NCBI RefSeq assembly: GCF_050436995.1
Contig: NC_134769.1
Location: forward strand, 4,402,001 to 4,466,000
DNA length: 64,000 bases
From: Anticarsia gemmatalis
Taxonomy: Eukaryota > Arthropoda > Insecta > Lepidoptera > Erebidae
Direction of reading: 5' to 3'
A program made the translations under genes and the position numbers. Below, piece by piece: positions 13,293 through 25,431 of this stretch. How positions within the stretch are numbered: position 1 is the first letter of the stretch; each line of letters starts with the position of its first letter. The notes under the pieces were generated by a model. It was not told the DNA's origin, made no database searches, and worked only from the letters and a program-made list of their open reading frames with translations.

Positions 13293-16200
13293 GGCTATGG
13301 GCGCCTCAACGACGAAACGACGTGTTTGTACTCAATGGGGTACTAATATAAATCTATTGCCGTCAGCATAGCGTCTTTAAAAAAGTGATCCACGTGCTTC
13401 GGCGAGCCGTCTTCCAAAATTCAACTTTCTTTGTCAAAGAGGAAGGAGGGAAGTGAGGGAATGTACGCTTGTCTGACGTCATATCAAGCGTGTTATGGAT
13501 CACACATGACTTGCGGTTTTTATTATAACGGGAATTCCGGAAAATGCTGCTATGTGGCGGAATTTCGTCTTAAGAAAAGGCATAAGATTGTAAATTGTGT
13601 TTAGTTAGTTCAGAAATAAATTTTAAGTTAGTGGTAATCGTAACAATTGTCATTCTTTGCTTACGTTAGATTCAAGATCAAAATGCGTGAAACAATTCAT
13701 GGTTACCATTTTCATAGGTAAGTTGTTAGACCTCAGAATATAACAATGAATTCATCATTGTACCAATTCAAAGGAAAGCCTTCCCCAATAAATGTAACCC
13801 GTTTATCAGCAGAATGCAGCAACGCGAAAACGACAGTCCCATTAAAATCTGTGTATACAAACGCTGGCCACCTAACTACCTGCAATTAATGAATCAGAGG
13901 TTATATTATTTACTGCTGTTCGTACGTGGTCCCGCTCGTTACTTATTTGATGGCAGGATGATGAATGAACGCGAATTAATTACGAAGCTTATTACATATG
14001 AACATTACGTTGATACGTGATTTTGTATAATAACCTTACATAACCATAGCACTACTTCAAAAATCCATGTGATTATGCCGTTGCTTATGAATTAGCTTGG
14101 GTTCATAAAGAGTACCCACAAAGTGTTAATGGCTATTTGTAAGATAATTCCGAGAGCCTATAAAAATCTTGATCACCTCCTAATTACAACAAAAAAATAT
14201 TTTGTACTTTTTACAAAAAAACAATGTTCAAGATTATGATCTCTCAAAAAGTGTATTAAAGGGTTTCTTCCTAATTCGTATTTTAGAACTCTGTACTGCT
14301 AATATACAATAGGATTCGGGATCGCGCATTTTACCTAAAAATGCCTAACTTTTCGGCGTTTCTAAACAGATACTTATATCAACTTCTCAACTCAAACCAC
14401 AGTTTTAATCGGGCTATTACCCCCCAACCACATCCAGATTGAATAACCTTAATAACTCTGCGTTCGACTTGGGCAGTGGACTTCAGAATCGACCGTTGGC
14501 TTGCACCACTAGAGTTAATGACGTAGAAATATGTTTCTTGTAGCCTATATTGCCGTTCTACTTGTGGCAAAGGAGCTTTCTTTACTTTGATTGGACTTTG
14601 AACTTTGACTGGTAATTTAGCCTCAACATGACATAACGGTAGATATCTTATAAGGCTTTTTCAAAACTCAAAAAAATATAATACGATAAGAACTTTTATA
14701 AAAATGTTAAAGATTATGTTGAAAATAGTATTAAAGTTTCAAAAAGACGGGATTAACATTTCCGTGACAGTAAAAGAACTTAATAAAAAATAGTTACTAT
14801 AATACTTTTCGAAAATCAAGTTCAAAAGACATCTTGTAATAGCTACAAAAAGTACACGTAACAATACATTCTATGTAATGTACTTATTCGATTAAAATCT
14901 TTTAATAAAACTTGTACTGGTTCCTTGCTACATGCGTCACAAAAACGAATCAGTCAGCTTCAAAGTACACTCGAGTCTCGTATCGAGCAGCAAACACCAC
15001 GATTCTATAGAAAAAACCGTCGCAAACAATGACAAAGCGGGTCTTGAGTAGCAAACGCGATGTATAGCACAAATGTATCAAGATCTTCCCTGCCTCCCGG
15101 TACTCCATCTCTTTCTAATCGTACTAACTCGCTCGAACCTCTCGCTTGCTCCAGGCGAAAAGTTAAAAGCGGGAGCGGACTTCATCTTCGCCTACTTGAA
15201 GCGTAACGCCCTACAAAATAACAAGGGCCGTGATTACATTTAGATTCAATTGAATTTTTTGTAGCGCCTCGTAGCGGTACAGAATGCACCTCTCTCTGTG
15301 GTATCCCTTCAAGATAATCTTTTCTTAGAATTATTCTTTCGCTTTGTGTTTAGATCGTCTAGCGGTCAGTTAATAGAGTACGTAGAAATGTACGTGCTTT
15401 TAATATTAATAATTACATAGAGATATGTTTGGTTATGTACCTATAGTTGCTTATAACTAGAATAGGAGTTTAATTATCTATCTCAACACGCTTAATTACG
15501 TTTATAAATACTTTAGAATCTACTTTCATCACTTAAGTGTTTATACATACATATCTGGTTCAACTAAGTACATTGCATTTCAAAATGCTTGTAAATTTAT
15601 TTTCAAACACGATTTCACAAGTAAAGAACTTAAATCAATACTTTGCACGTGCTTTAATTAATACAAACGAAAGCCAAGGCGTATAAACTTTTAATTAGAC
15701 AGAAATTTTAGCAAACTTGCTATAACAGCAAAAAATGAATACAGCAAACCGAATGTCGTTCTGAGAAATGTCGAAAACTAACTTATATTTCGTGTGAAAT
15801 TTTACTTGTTACTGAATAATAAAATAAGCTACGATTTTTCTTCCAATTAATTGTCCGTAGAATTCTCAATAATTTTGCGTCTTGCATCCATTGAATACAC
15901 GGCGCCAGCGACCCGTGTCTCACTGATTACGATGCTTTCTAACGGCACACACTATTCTCTTCCAATAATGACACTTATTGTATCAAATTATATATTTTTC
16001 TTGCTATCAAATTCGGGCATTCTTATTGCAGATGATACATTCTCTTCATCAACTCTATCTTTTGTAATACATAGTTATAATTGAAAATTGTTTCTACACC
16101 CGCTATTCTGTGTCGAATTTCAAATAACTTTTGTTTCGCGAGGATATTTTTTCTTGTTTCCGAATGTTCGGTGGCAAAAAGTGAGTAAACAGAACTCCGT

Positions 16201-17187
16201 GGCTAAGTTGGCGTGCAATTCGTGGTGTGCTAAACATTACACTGTAACTAAATGGTTTGAAAAAGCTGTGATAAACTTTTGGTTAATGTCCTTTGCTAAA
16301 GAGTTCTTTGTTCTGAGTGTAAAAATTTCCGATTGGAATAAGCAGCATGGTTAACGTGTCTTGAGAAGCGTGAACAGGCTGTCTGCTAGGTTCCTTCACC
16401 GTTTATCTGACTGTAGTTTAAAATATAAACATTGTTTTATCTGCACGAACCGGAATTAAAACTTATCCGCTCGTCAAACTTTTTAGACGCGCCTCTAAAA
16501 CGTCTCTATGTTCTTTTGTTATTTAACGTCTATTATCTTTCTGTCTAGGTGTTCAATCTCCTGATTTTCTGATAAATACTTTTCTATTGTTAGAACTGGA
16601 ACATTATTTAAAACGCAAGTCATGATATAGCTTGTGATTTATCAATTTGTCTCTGCGAATGCCTGAGCATAATATATTCTACAGCAAACTTGCTATTTGG
16701 TTGACAGTCTAATGAAAAAACAATATTTTTGCTAAGTCATTTTACTGAGAAATCAAAAAAGTATTTCCTCAGAATATCAGAAAACATAAACCTCTGAAAA
16801 CCCTACGCGGTTGTTGAGACGTGTTCGTGAAATAAAATGCAGAAAATACGTAGTTTCAGAAAACCCAAACAAATTGTTCAATATAAAATGGTTTCCGCCA
16901 TTGCATAAGACAGCAACTGCCGTTAATTCGTCCCGTTGCGTTGGTCTACACTATAAGTGTTCACTGCACGTTGCAGAATGGGATGTCCGTTACTCCGATA
17001 TAGATCACCGACACAATTATTATCCACCGCCACTGACCTTGGACTTTGCCATTCTTTTCCACCACATAATTCAATATAACATGCTCTTTTGTCGACGTAA
17101 ATAGGTAGCGATTTATCTTGCACATATTATGCTTGGTTACTTTGGAAACGAGGCTGCCTTTTTAGGTGAGCGGTGTCAATCATACTG
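13293..17187. other. No gene recognised
   Basis: AT-rich. The segment at about 14305-14352 (GGATCGCGCATTTTACC.. AATGCCTAAC..CGGCG) resembles one arm and the loop of the palindrome at 43707-43841 and is probably a decayed relative. Otherwise only chance frames are present, including two at 15851-16354 and one at 16811-17104 without recognisable domains. Confidence 0.5.
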
Positions 17188-17446
17188 TACCTCGATTCTC
17201 TACCACTATCGACTACCGACAACCGGCTAGCTATCGACATTTTGACATTTAGAATGTACTGCCAAAAATGTTTCTACGACGCCCATCAGAGGCGCTGATC
17301 AGATTTTCATACAATATTTCTCGATGACAGGTCGGTTGTCGGTAGTCGATAGTAATAGACAATTGAGCTACTGTAGCTCGATAGGCTCGATAGCTCGATA
17401 GGTAGCCGGTTGTCGGTAGGCGATAGTAGTAGAGAATTGAGCTACT
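17188..17446. mobile_element. MITE of the TAGCTCGATTCTCTAC family, composite copy
   Basis: It begins ACCTCGATTCTCTACC and holds the family core (GACATTTAGAATGTACTGCC, GAGGCGCTGATCAGATTTT). It ends AATTGAGCTACT at about 17372, followed by a second partial right end up to 17446. CTCGATAG is repeated in tandem between the two ends. Confidence 0.7.
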
Positions 17447-18130
17447 GATCGTAAGGTTTTGTGTTCGACAAAGTCTGTGCGTTTATCGATTGCAAATTGA
17501 TCACCAGGTGTGAAAATCGTATTGATAAAATGTCGGACGACTCGTTAGTTACAGGCTTTCAAGTAAATTGGTTTGTTAGTACAATCAATCGATGGACTCT
17601 GGCTATGGATCTATTTTAAGTTAGTACCTACAGATCGTGTGACAGTTTCAGTTAGCCTTAAAGTATTCATCTAATTACAAAGAACAAAGTTAACTATTTC
17701 TTTACAAAAGTAATACGATACGAAGGCGCTTCTCATGACTCAAACCCAAATAACTTCTAATTTTCTACAGTTCTTATTAATAGAACAATAGGGTTACTAG
17801 ATACGTAATGAATGAGTTCTCATCTCACGGAAACGATTATAAGTTTTTATTCGAATAACTTCTCTGATATCTGGTAGAAAAACATTGCAGTTTACTGCTG
17901 TCGGCGTATCACAAGCCACCTTATGATCATGGGTGGCTTTTCACACATTTAAGAAACTATTTACAGATCATGGTTTTTTTTTGGTTTAGTCCCAGATGTC
18001 CCCTCTAACACTGTCCTCCGAGGTGACAAGTGGGAATAAAAGTAGGAAGAAAATTCCCGTCTTTTTTTTGTACGGAACCTTAACAACAACTATGAGGGGT
18101 ACCTTCGCACCATGAAAAGTGATTAAAAGA
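17447..18130. other. No gene recognised
   Basis: AT-rich flank upstream of the GC-rich island at 18.13 kb. There are T-runs near 17970 and 18060 and a GTACGGAACCTTAACA stretch of dispersed-repeat character. No promoter element could be fixed. Confidence 0.4.
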
Positions 18131-18227
18131 GTTAGTGTTGGCCCAGTTGTCCTCCCGTTGGTCTGTCACCGTTGTCACCTGGTGTGGTGCGGAGCGTGAC
18201 GCTTGCGCGGGCGCAGCCAGTGCCGCC

Positions 18228-18293
18228 ATGGCGGTGTGGTGCGGCGCGCGCATTCTGCCGCTCGAACGCCGCGTCTACTCCATCACGCTTGTG
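18228..18293 (+). CDS. Candidate first coding exon of ankyrin (N-terminus)
   Basis: A GC-rich island at about 18130-18300 in AT-rich DNA carries gccgccATGG, a near-ideal start context. From this ATG, 22 codons (MAVWCGARILPLERRVYSIT..) run to a possible donor GTGCGT at 18294 in phase 0. That is the phase needed to join the first certain ankyrin exon at 24410. If not spliced, the frame closes with TAA at 18321-18323. I do not recognise the peptide, but ankyrin N-termini before repeat 1 are short and poorly conserved. It could equally be 5' UTR, the first exon of another transcript, or not expressed. Confidence 0.35.
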
Positions 18294-18984
18294 GTGCGTC
18301 CATGTCAACATTATTCTAACTAATTGTGTCAATTTATCCGTGTCAATGAGTGTGTGCAAAATGCATCGTGCTAAATGAAAATGTTTGATACCGGTTTTAC
18401 GTATTTTTGAAAAATACCCAGTTTTTCAGTGATCGTTTATTTTACACGTAACGGTTGTAAATTACAAGGGCTAAGCTTCTTTTTGATTACTTCATTTACT
18501 GAAAAGCTCATAAAATCCGAGTTAATTAAAAGTTGTGTACAAGAAAGAAATGGTAAACGAAAGGATATAAAATTTGACGACGCCTCTGTCCGCTTCGTTT
18601 TACCAAATTATATGAAGCTTTCGACGGCAAAATTTTAATCTAGAGGGCTTCTTAAAATAAAACGCGTATCTGAATTAAAATTGTGTAATATTAATGATTC
18701 TTCTCACGCGATTGTTACACGAACTGACAGGTTTTTCTTTACGATCGACGCAGCAATGATTTAACAGACAAAACACAAGCAGTTTACAATTTACAAAATA
18801 AACGAAACAAGTTTTATAGTTGAAGCTGTCAAATTAACCACTAATGAAGATAAACAAACCTTAATCAGATTGTAAACTGTAAACGACTATAATTCAAATA
18901 ATTATCGCAAAGAAGCACTGGTAAACGTTTATTTAGTATTTCATAAATATTTTCGATTGGATCTGAAAACTACTTTACTGCAAG

Positions 18985-19777
18985 TAGTGAATGCAATCCC
19001 GATCTCGCGGGATCCCGATCTCGCGAGATCCCGTGTATTTTTTCGGGATCAATCCCGAAGCATAATATGACGAGATCCCGTTCGGGATTGTCGGAGAGGG
19101 CATTTTCAGCAGCTGGCTACATTGCAATAGACTTAAGATGCTGATTAGAAGCTCGTACTATTGATACACTTTGTTTTTAAGAGGCTACTTTCAAAATGCC
19201 ATGTGATTACTTTTTATTTTGATCTCCTGAAGCTACACCTACTTTTTGATTTTGTTCATGTTATTACACCTGTTAATTATATTACGTTGTTAGTAATATT
19301 CAAAAATAAAGGCTTTTATTTTCTTTCAAATAATAATTTATTGCATTCACCACACTATCACACACATATTACACTAGCTGACCCGCGCAACTTCGCTTGC
19401 GTCACTTAAGATAATCATAATTTTCCCCGTTTTTGTAACATTTTTCACTGTTATTCTGCTCCTATTGGTCATAGCGTGATGATATATAGCCTATAGCCTT
19501 CCTCGATAAATGGGCTATCTAACAATGAAAGAATTTTTCAAATCGGACCAGTAGTTCCCGAGATTAGCGCGTTCAAACAAACAAACAAACAAACAAACAA
19601 TCAAACAAACAAACTCTTCAGCTTTATAATATTAAGTATAGATTAAACAAGCCGTTTTAATCGTATTATTTTTACTAACTGGACGGGATCCCGAAAATCT
19701 CGGGATCCCGCGGGATTGATATTTCTGATCGCGAGGGATCTCGAGTTGACGATCTCGAGTCGGGATTGCATTCCCTA
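18985..19777. mobile_element. hAT-type non-autonomous transposon with 8-bp target duplication, containing a Helitron
   Basis: Terminal inverted repeats TAG(T/G)GAATGCAATCCCGA at both ends are flanked by perfect 8-bp direct repeats ACTGCAAG (18977-18984 and 19778-19785). An 8-bp duplication and a YAG-type terminus are hAT hallmarks. Subterminal regions are full of GGGATCCCG, GATCTCG and CTCGAGAT palindromes. There is no transposase frame. The segment 19374-19642 is a later Helitron-like insertion. Confidence 0.85.
19374..19642 (-). mobile_element. Helitron-like non-autonomous element (copy A)
   Basis: On the minus strand it starts TCTATACTTAATATTATAAA and ends in a GC hairpin region and GCTAG, flanked by A and T as Helitrons are. 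It contains an (AAAC)n tract. It shares its length with copy C at 50672, including TGGTCATAGCGTGATGATAT and GGCTATCTAAC. It lies inside the hAT-type element at 18985-19777, so it is younger. Confidence 0.75.
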
Positions 19778-19785
19778 ACTGCAAG

Positions 19786-22456
19786 TAATCTTATAACTAG
19801 AGACTTAAACGCTTTTAAAAATGTATTAATAAATTAAGTTTTATCTTCAATAAAATCTATCTAATAGAATAATGATACAGGAATAGATATCGACATCCTA
19901 TTATGTGTTATCAACAAGTTTTCCATCCTACGCCCGAAGCCAATTATAATGAAACTTGTAAAGCTGGTCACGTTTTCCTGTAAACTTGAAAATATACTGT
20001 TTTTCTCCTAATTAATATAAAAATATGAGAACGTTTTTTTAGTTTGTTTTGAGAGAACAATGCCGCCAGCGTTCGCAATTTATTCTCCTTTGTTAGTCTT
20101 TGTTATGTTTGAATTGTACGTATAAAATAATTAGAACTATAATAATTTAATTTCTTATAATTCACTCCAGAAGGAATATAAAAGTTATGACATACAACAA
20201 GGCTTTAGTTTTCTAACTATAAAATAGTTATTGCAAAAATGAGTTTTTCAATAGCGTGTCCTGTAAAATCAATATTGATGGTGATTGAGGGCATAAAATC
20301 ACAAATTTGTGTGTGTTAATATATTTCTGATAAACTGCGTGTGCATACTATAAAAAAATATCCCGCTGCGTCTCCCTGTTTGTCTATTCGCGATAACAGA
20401 AAATACAGAACCAATTTTAGTGAGGTTTTTGCCACTAGGTAGAGTGATTCGTAGACAAGGCTTATGTGTGAAGTGTGTAATACTACAATTTTTGTGTAAA
20501 TTGGCTGAACTGTAATAGTGTCTATTCAATGTAATAAATCATTGGCCTGAATACATTTTAGATGATTAAGGTGGCGTCCGCGTCAGGTAGAATAAGATAT
20601 TATATAATATGTGTCTATAAGGTCTGGAAAAAATAAAGAGATGATTTTCAAACGCATTTAGTTAATAGTGTGGGTTGAACTCACTAGATATAAAAATCAA
20701 CTTCTCATGAGTTATAGCAATTCTTATCAGAAACAATTCTCCTCGTATCGTAATTCTGCACGGTGATGCTAAAATACAATCATATTTGTTTCTACGGGTC
20801 ATTGCCCTCACGGCAAAGAGTTTTAATTCGTTTTAAGTGAAAACATTCGCATTGTATTGTCCTTTAAAATAAATTTCATTAAGCTTTTAAACTAATTAGC
20901 TGTTCGAGGTTACATTTGACATTATGATAATGGGTTTAATTACATTTTAAATGCTATTTTTTGTAACAGAAATAACATTTGTATAAATGGAAAATTTTGA
21001 TGAAAAATCGAAAGATTTCTTGCCTTTTTGCCGACTGCGTAAAAAAGGTAATGTTTCTAAACATGGGAAGTGAATTGTAACGGTAAAAATCTTACGCGAA
21101 TTACACATTTTTGCATATCTACGAACCTGGTTTATATAGAAAGGTAGTGAATATTGAAAATGACGAAGGCTTCATGTAATGAAATTCATACAGGCATTAT
21201 TTTAGCATACATCTACATAATATATGAATAGCGACCAGTTTATTAGATGCTCTAAGGTATCAAGACAGCGTTGTAGAGCTGTAATGAAATTTCCTCGCCC
21301 CTAATTTAACATGAAGTTGTAACAAAATTACGCTAAAGTAATTAGGTATGATGATATTTATTTGAATACCAATTTTGGCTTTTAACTTCGTGTTTAACTT
21401 TGATGAATGCATTCTACTTCTTCTTCGTGTCAATGGTTTTTTTGTAGTACTTATGAATGATATGATGAATGCATAAACTGTAACTACTAGCAAAAATAGT
21501 GTAAATCGTAAGCTATAGAAGTTTTTTGTAATAGAGAAAACTATTTTAAAGATTGGCAGGTATTCTCGTGGCAATCCGTACAATTTCCTGACGCAGTCAC
21601 CGGGCATTCTCTAGTCCCGTTAAAATTGATACCGCCGCTTTTTCCTAAACAAAAAACCAATTAATCATTCATTAAACCCTAGCTTTAAACATCTAGTTGC
21701 TAAACCAATAAAAAGTTCGAAGTGTTGTCTGTCGTTAAAAGTAAAGTAGATTATTCGGCCCTTCGTGTGCAGTAAATAGAGCGAAAAATTACATTTTTCC
21801 ATCTCCAACGGATAAGTTATCGTGGGTTCGGTGATCGAGCCGTGAAATCTAAGGGCACGATGCCGAATAAGCTTTATAACCCACAAATGACTTCGTTACA
21901 CCGCGCACCGTGACTTTTTATAGGAAATAGAATAGATAAATTGTACTTTTATGACTGTAATTACAACTGAAATGAGTATGTGAAAGTTTTAATTGTCTTG
22001 TAATTACCTACACGTGTTTGCATCATAACTTTTGTTCTTTATGAGGACAAGCAAATAGACGTTTTTGTAGATACAAATGCTACGATGCTATTTACATTTA
22101 TCAATGAAAAGACATCAGTAATTATCGTAGCAGACGATGAAAAAAATAATTATTCAAGTTTCCCACCCGCTTTTTTAAGCTACTGACTTATAAATTACAT
22201 TTCTGAGTACTCCATTTCATGAATAATTCCCCTAATAGAACTTATAATTTGTACAATAATTCTCGTTCGAACAAACGAACAGATAAAATACAATGCGGCT
22301 ATAAATTGTCACAATTAATGCGAGCTAAGTAGATAATATCATATTTCATTGAACGGTGCTTAGAATTTATTCGCTTTTCTATCAGATACCTTGAATAAAC
22401 GAGCTGAAAGGGCCTACTCATCGGGATAATCGTTGGAGAAATCTACAAATACGTTG
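19786..22456. other. No gene recognised
   Basis: AT-rich. A minus-strand frame of 115 codons at 21260-21607 has no recognisable domain and is probably chance. A CTTCTTCTTCGTGTCAATGG motif near 21418 recurs at about 58165, so it belongs to some dispersed repeat. Confidence 0.45.
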
Positions 22457-22464
22457 GTTTAATA

Positions 22465-22657
22465 CAGTGGTTCCCAACCAGTGGCCCGCGGACCACCAGT
22501 GGTCCGTGGAAGTCAAAATACGGTCCGCGAACTATTTAAAAATTTTTTTTTTTACAGTATGATTGTTACACTTTATTTTGAATATACTTTCATAGTGGTC
22601 TATTAAAAATAATAAAATTAAAGGGGTTCCGGACCAAGAAAAGGTTGGGAAGCCCTG
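22465..22657. mobile_element. hAT-type MITE, 193 bp, with 8-bp target duplication
   Basis: Ends CAGTGGTTCCCAACC and GGTTGGGAAGCCCTG form inverted repeats. Perfect 8-bp flanks GTTTAATA occur at 22457-22464 and 22658-22665. The CAGTGGTTC-type start is a known hAT terminus. There is no coding capacity. Confidence 0.87.
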
Positions 22658-23082
22658 GTTTAATACAATCTTTGAATGTTTCGCTGGTAAATGATTGTGG
22701 ATAGAAAGCGTAGGACTAGTCTTGTGATCTGGTCACGCTCGACTTACGAACAAACATAGTTAAATGCACTGTGCTGTACTGGGATTGGGAGTAATTGCAT
22801 GAAATAAAGCCGGTGCGTGGCTCGTAAATATAGATATAAGTTCTGAAATTGTTATGATTTCCCTCGAGGTATGATTGTTGGTTTATACACTGTATTGCTG
22901 TTGATTCAATCATGATATTTCTAATTAAACCTGCTCTGATAGGCACTATTCAACTACACCAATAAGCTAAACTAAAACAAGAATAGGACTTTACGAATCT
23001 AGAGTCCAATGCTAAACTAAGACAAGAAAAGAACTTTTCGAATATAATAAAGTTAGTGCAAGAATTGCAGTAGTACGATGTA

Positions 23083-23293
23083 TTAGGTCGGGGAAAAAGT
23101 CTTTTTGCATTATAGTATGTATGAACTTGTAATAAAATCTTTTCTCTACACAAAAAAGCTCGATATTTAGGTACCTCACGAGCTCACTGAAAGACACCTA
23201 ATGAACCGTGTACTCATTTGTGATTCTTGAAGCCAAGATTTTATTACAAGTTCATACATACTATAATGCGAAAAGACTTTTTCCCCGACCTAA
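23083..23293. mobile_element. mariner-like MITE, 211 bp, 59-bp inverted repeats (copy 1)
   Basis: The ends TTAGGTCGGGGAAAAAGTCT are inverted over 59 bases with a single mismatch and flanked by TA on both sides. The 93-bp centre has no transposase. A second copy in the opposite orientation is at 32133-32346. The short minus-strand frames across it are not genes. Confidence 0.85.
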
Positions 23294-23749
23294 TATTTTA
23301 TTTTCAAGTACAGATTGCTTTTGCCGTCAAACATTTCGCCCCTCGACGTATTGGCAATTTGTAAACGACACTTCACTTGCACACATCGCTATTGTCACCG
23401 GCCCTCTGTGAAAATGCTATTCTAAAACTCTGTATGTGACATTATTGTTATGATAGAGGGTGTTCAGCCATGTGACGTGTTGAAAGTACTTTATGTGTCT
23501 GATTTACCCCTTATAGATAAGTAGCATGACGTGGCAAAGTGCATGACGAAATAAATATCGCTCCTAGAGTTTTTAAATACACTACAGATGCAACTTGGGA
23601 ATTGAAATTTAAAATAAAAGGTCTACTCCAAAGTAGTCAAAAGGTTCTTCTCTTTAATATATCAAAATGAGCACCACGTTATCTAAGTCAACCAGTTTCG
23701 TGCCATAACTTACAGTATGACGGTATTACTACTGATGTTGATTACGAAC

Positions 23750-24297
23750 TATCGAGAAATTTCGTATGAAAATCTAATCAGTGCCCCTAGCGGATGCCGT
23801 ATGAACTACTAGCTGACCCGTGCGGCTCCGCTCGCGTGAATGATTTTTTTTTTACTAATACAAAGCTTAATTATTCCTAAACAACAAAATATGCTTTTTT
23901 TCACGAAAAATATTCTCAAAATTATTTATATCTCATATAACTCGCGCTAAAGCATATCCGCCATTAAAACTGTTACCATGACAACGGAATTTTGTTAATT
24001 CAATGTCATTATGATGTTGATTATTCGCGACTTCGGTGGCGAAACTTGAATTTTCCCGGGAAATGCGTGATTTTCCCGGGTTAAAAAGTAGCCTATGTCC
24101 TTTCTCGGGTATCAAACTATCTCCATACAAAATTTCATGCAAATTGGTTGGGTAGTTTAGGCGTGATTGAGTAGCAGACAGACAGACAGACAGACAGAGT
24201 TACTTTCGCATTTATAATATTAGTATGGATATTTCCAGTACGTTTTAAATGTCAAAATCTCGATTTTCGATAGTACCATCTGTAGAGAATCGCGCTA
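23750..24297. mobile_element. MITE of the TAGCTCGATTCTCTAC family, split by a Helitron
   Basis: The left part (to 23808) has ATCGAGAAATTTCGTATG and the GCCCCTAGCGGATGCCGTA core. The right part (24230-24297) resumes with CCAGTACGTTTTAAATGTC and ends GTAGAGAATCGCGCTA. Aligned with the intact copy at 26391, the two halves are contiguous except for the 421-bp insertion. Confidence 0.75.
23809..24229 (-). mobile_element. Helitron-like non-autonomous element (copy B)
   Basis: On the minus strand it starts TCCATACTAATATTATAAA and ends CGAGCGGAGCCGCACGGGTC then AGCTAG, at an A/T insertion site inside a MITE. It contains a (CAGA)n microsatellite and two TTCCCGGG-containing segments. The minus-strand frame at 23933-24142 is not accepted as a gene. 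Confidence 0.75.
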
Positions 24298-24409
24298 GAT
24301 TATCCAAAAACAGGACATTGTTAAAATGTGTTTACATATATTTTTATTTAACTAAGAATGTTACTGCTGAAGTTCCTGACAGTGCTAATTGTTTGTATGT
24401 TTGTTACAG

Positions 24410-24517
24410 ATAGACCCAAACACAGCGTTCCTACGAGCGGCGCGCGCCGGACAGCTCGACACAGTCGTCGATCTCCTCGACTCCGGCGCAGTCAAAGATA
24501 TCAACACATGCAATTCC
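24410..24517 (+). CDS. Ank2: Ankyrin exon 1 (visible): ANK repeat 1
   Basis: Acceptor TTTGTTACAG precedes codon ATA, and donor GTAAGT follows TCC. The exon is 36 codons, phase 0 at both ends. It begins IDPNTAFLRAARAGQLD, closely like the start of repeat 1 in insect and vertebrate ankyrins, and ends DINTCNS. The loop before DINT appears two residues longer (SGAVK) than in the fly and vertebrate proteins as I recall them. It is isolated, with more than 12 kb to the next exon. The initiator Met must lie upstream. Confidence 0.93.
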
Positions 24518-25238
24518 GTAAGTTTACTAAAACATATTTCATTTGAAACTAAATTCAACAAAAATATAGCATTTTTTATGAGAACATAAAGAGTGCTATA
24601 TTTTTGTTAAGAAGGTGTTTTGCTTAGAAGATGATGAGGACACCTTCTGAAATAATATTCGGTTTTCGGCCACGGCGGCCAGTTGATTTGAATCTAACCA
24701 ACTGTGTCGGAGATGGAAGATTCGTTATGTGTCTACTGTCTATACAATACACAGGTACATTCACTCTCTGCTTCCAATATATTTTTTCTCCTATATACCA
24801 ACGTTTATACCACATTGTAAGTAGAGACTAAAATTTAAGAGTCATTCAAACCCGTTGGCATTAGCTTTACTAAGAAATTAAATCCCTGAAAGAAAGTCTT
24901 TAGCTCAATCAAAGATTTACTAGGTTTCACGATAGAAAATATAATAAGTAACTAACACTTTAACTTGAAAAATGATAATCGGATGTTATCAGAGAGACCG
25001 CGTATAAATACGTTTATTACTGCAGAGATTTATCGACTGTTTGTTAATTACATAGATTAACGCAAACTTACTATTAGCTATCCGTACAATTAATATCGGT
25101 TTAATAAATCGCTTTATCCTAGTAGTTTGTTATTAACAGATATTACTGCACGAAGATTTACTTAATCATTTTATTTGCTTGACGTTTCTATGATTAAGAC
25201 ATACTAATGCCTGGTTTCATCTCTTGTCTATTCGTTTC

Positions 25239-25431
25239 ACGATTCTCTACTTCTATCGACTCTCGACAACTCTCGACAACATGACCAACTCTACCACTAT
25301 CGACTTTCGAAAACCAGCTACCTATTGAGAAATTTCGTATGAAAGTCTGATCAGCGCCTCTAGCAGGCGTTTTAGCAACTATATTTTCAGTACATTTTAA
25401 GAAGTAATACCTAACTGTAGAGAATCGCGTT
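25239..25431. mobile_element. MITE of the TAGCTCGATTCTCTAC family
   Basis: Starts ACGATTCTCTAC and ends GTAGAGAATCGCGTT. The core has CTGATCAGCGCCTCTAGCAG and CAGTACATTTTAA. The left end carries a duplicated CTCTCGACAA block. Confidence 0.7.

Noticed and set aside
16811..17104. 97-codon plus-strand frame
   Set aside because: No ATG context, no recognisable motif and AT-rich codon use. Consistent with chance.
18132..18359. 75-codon minus-strand frame at the GC-rich island
   Set aside because: It is antisense to the candidate first exon. Its His/Arg/Gly richness follows from base composition, and no domain is visible.
21260..21607. 115-codon minus-strand frame
   Set aside because: Low-complexity hydrophobic and Ser/Thr/Arg-rich segments without homology I know. 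Not exon-like and not conserved in appearance.
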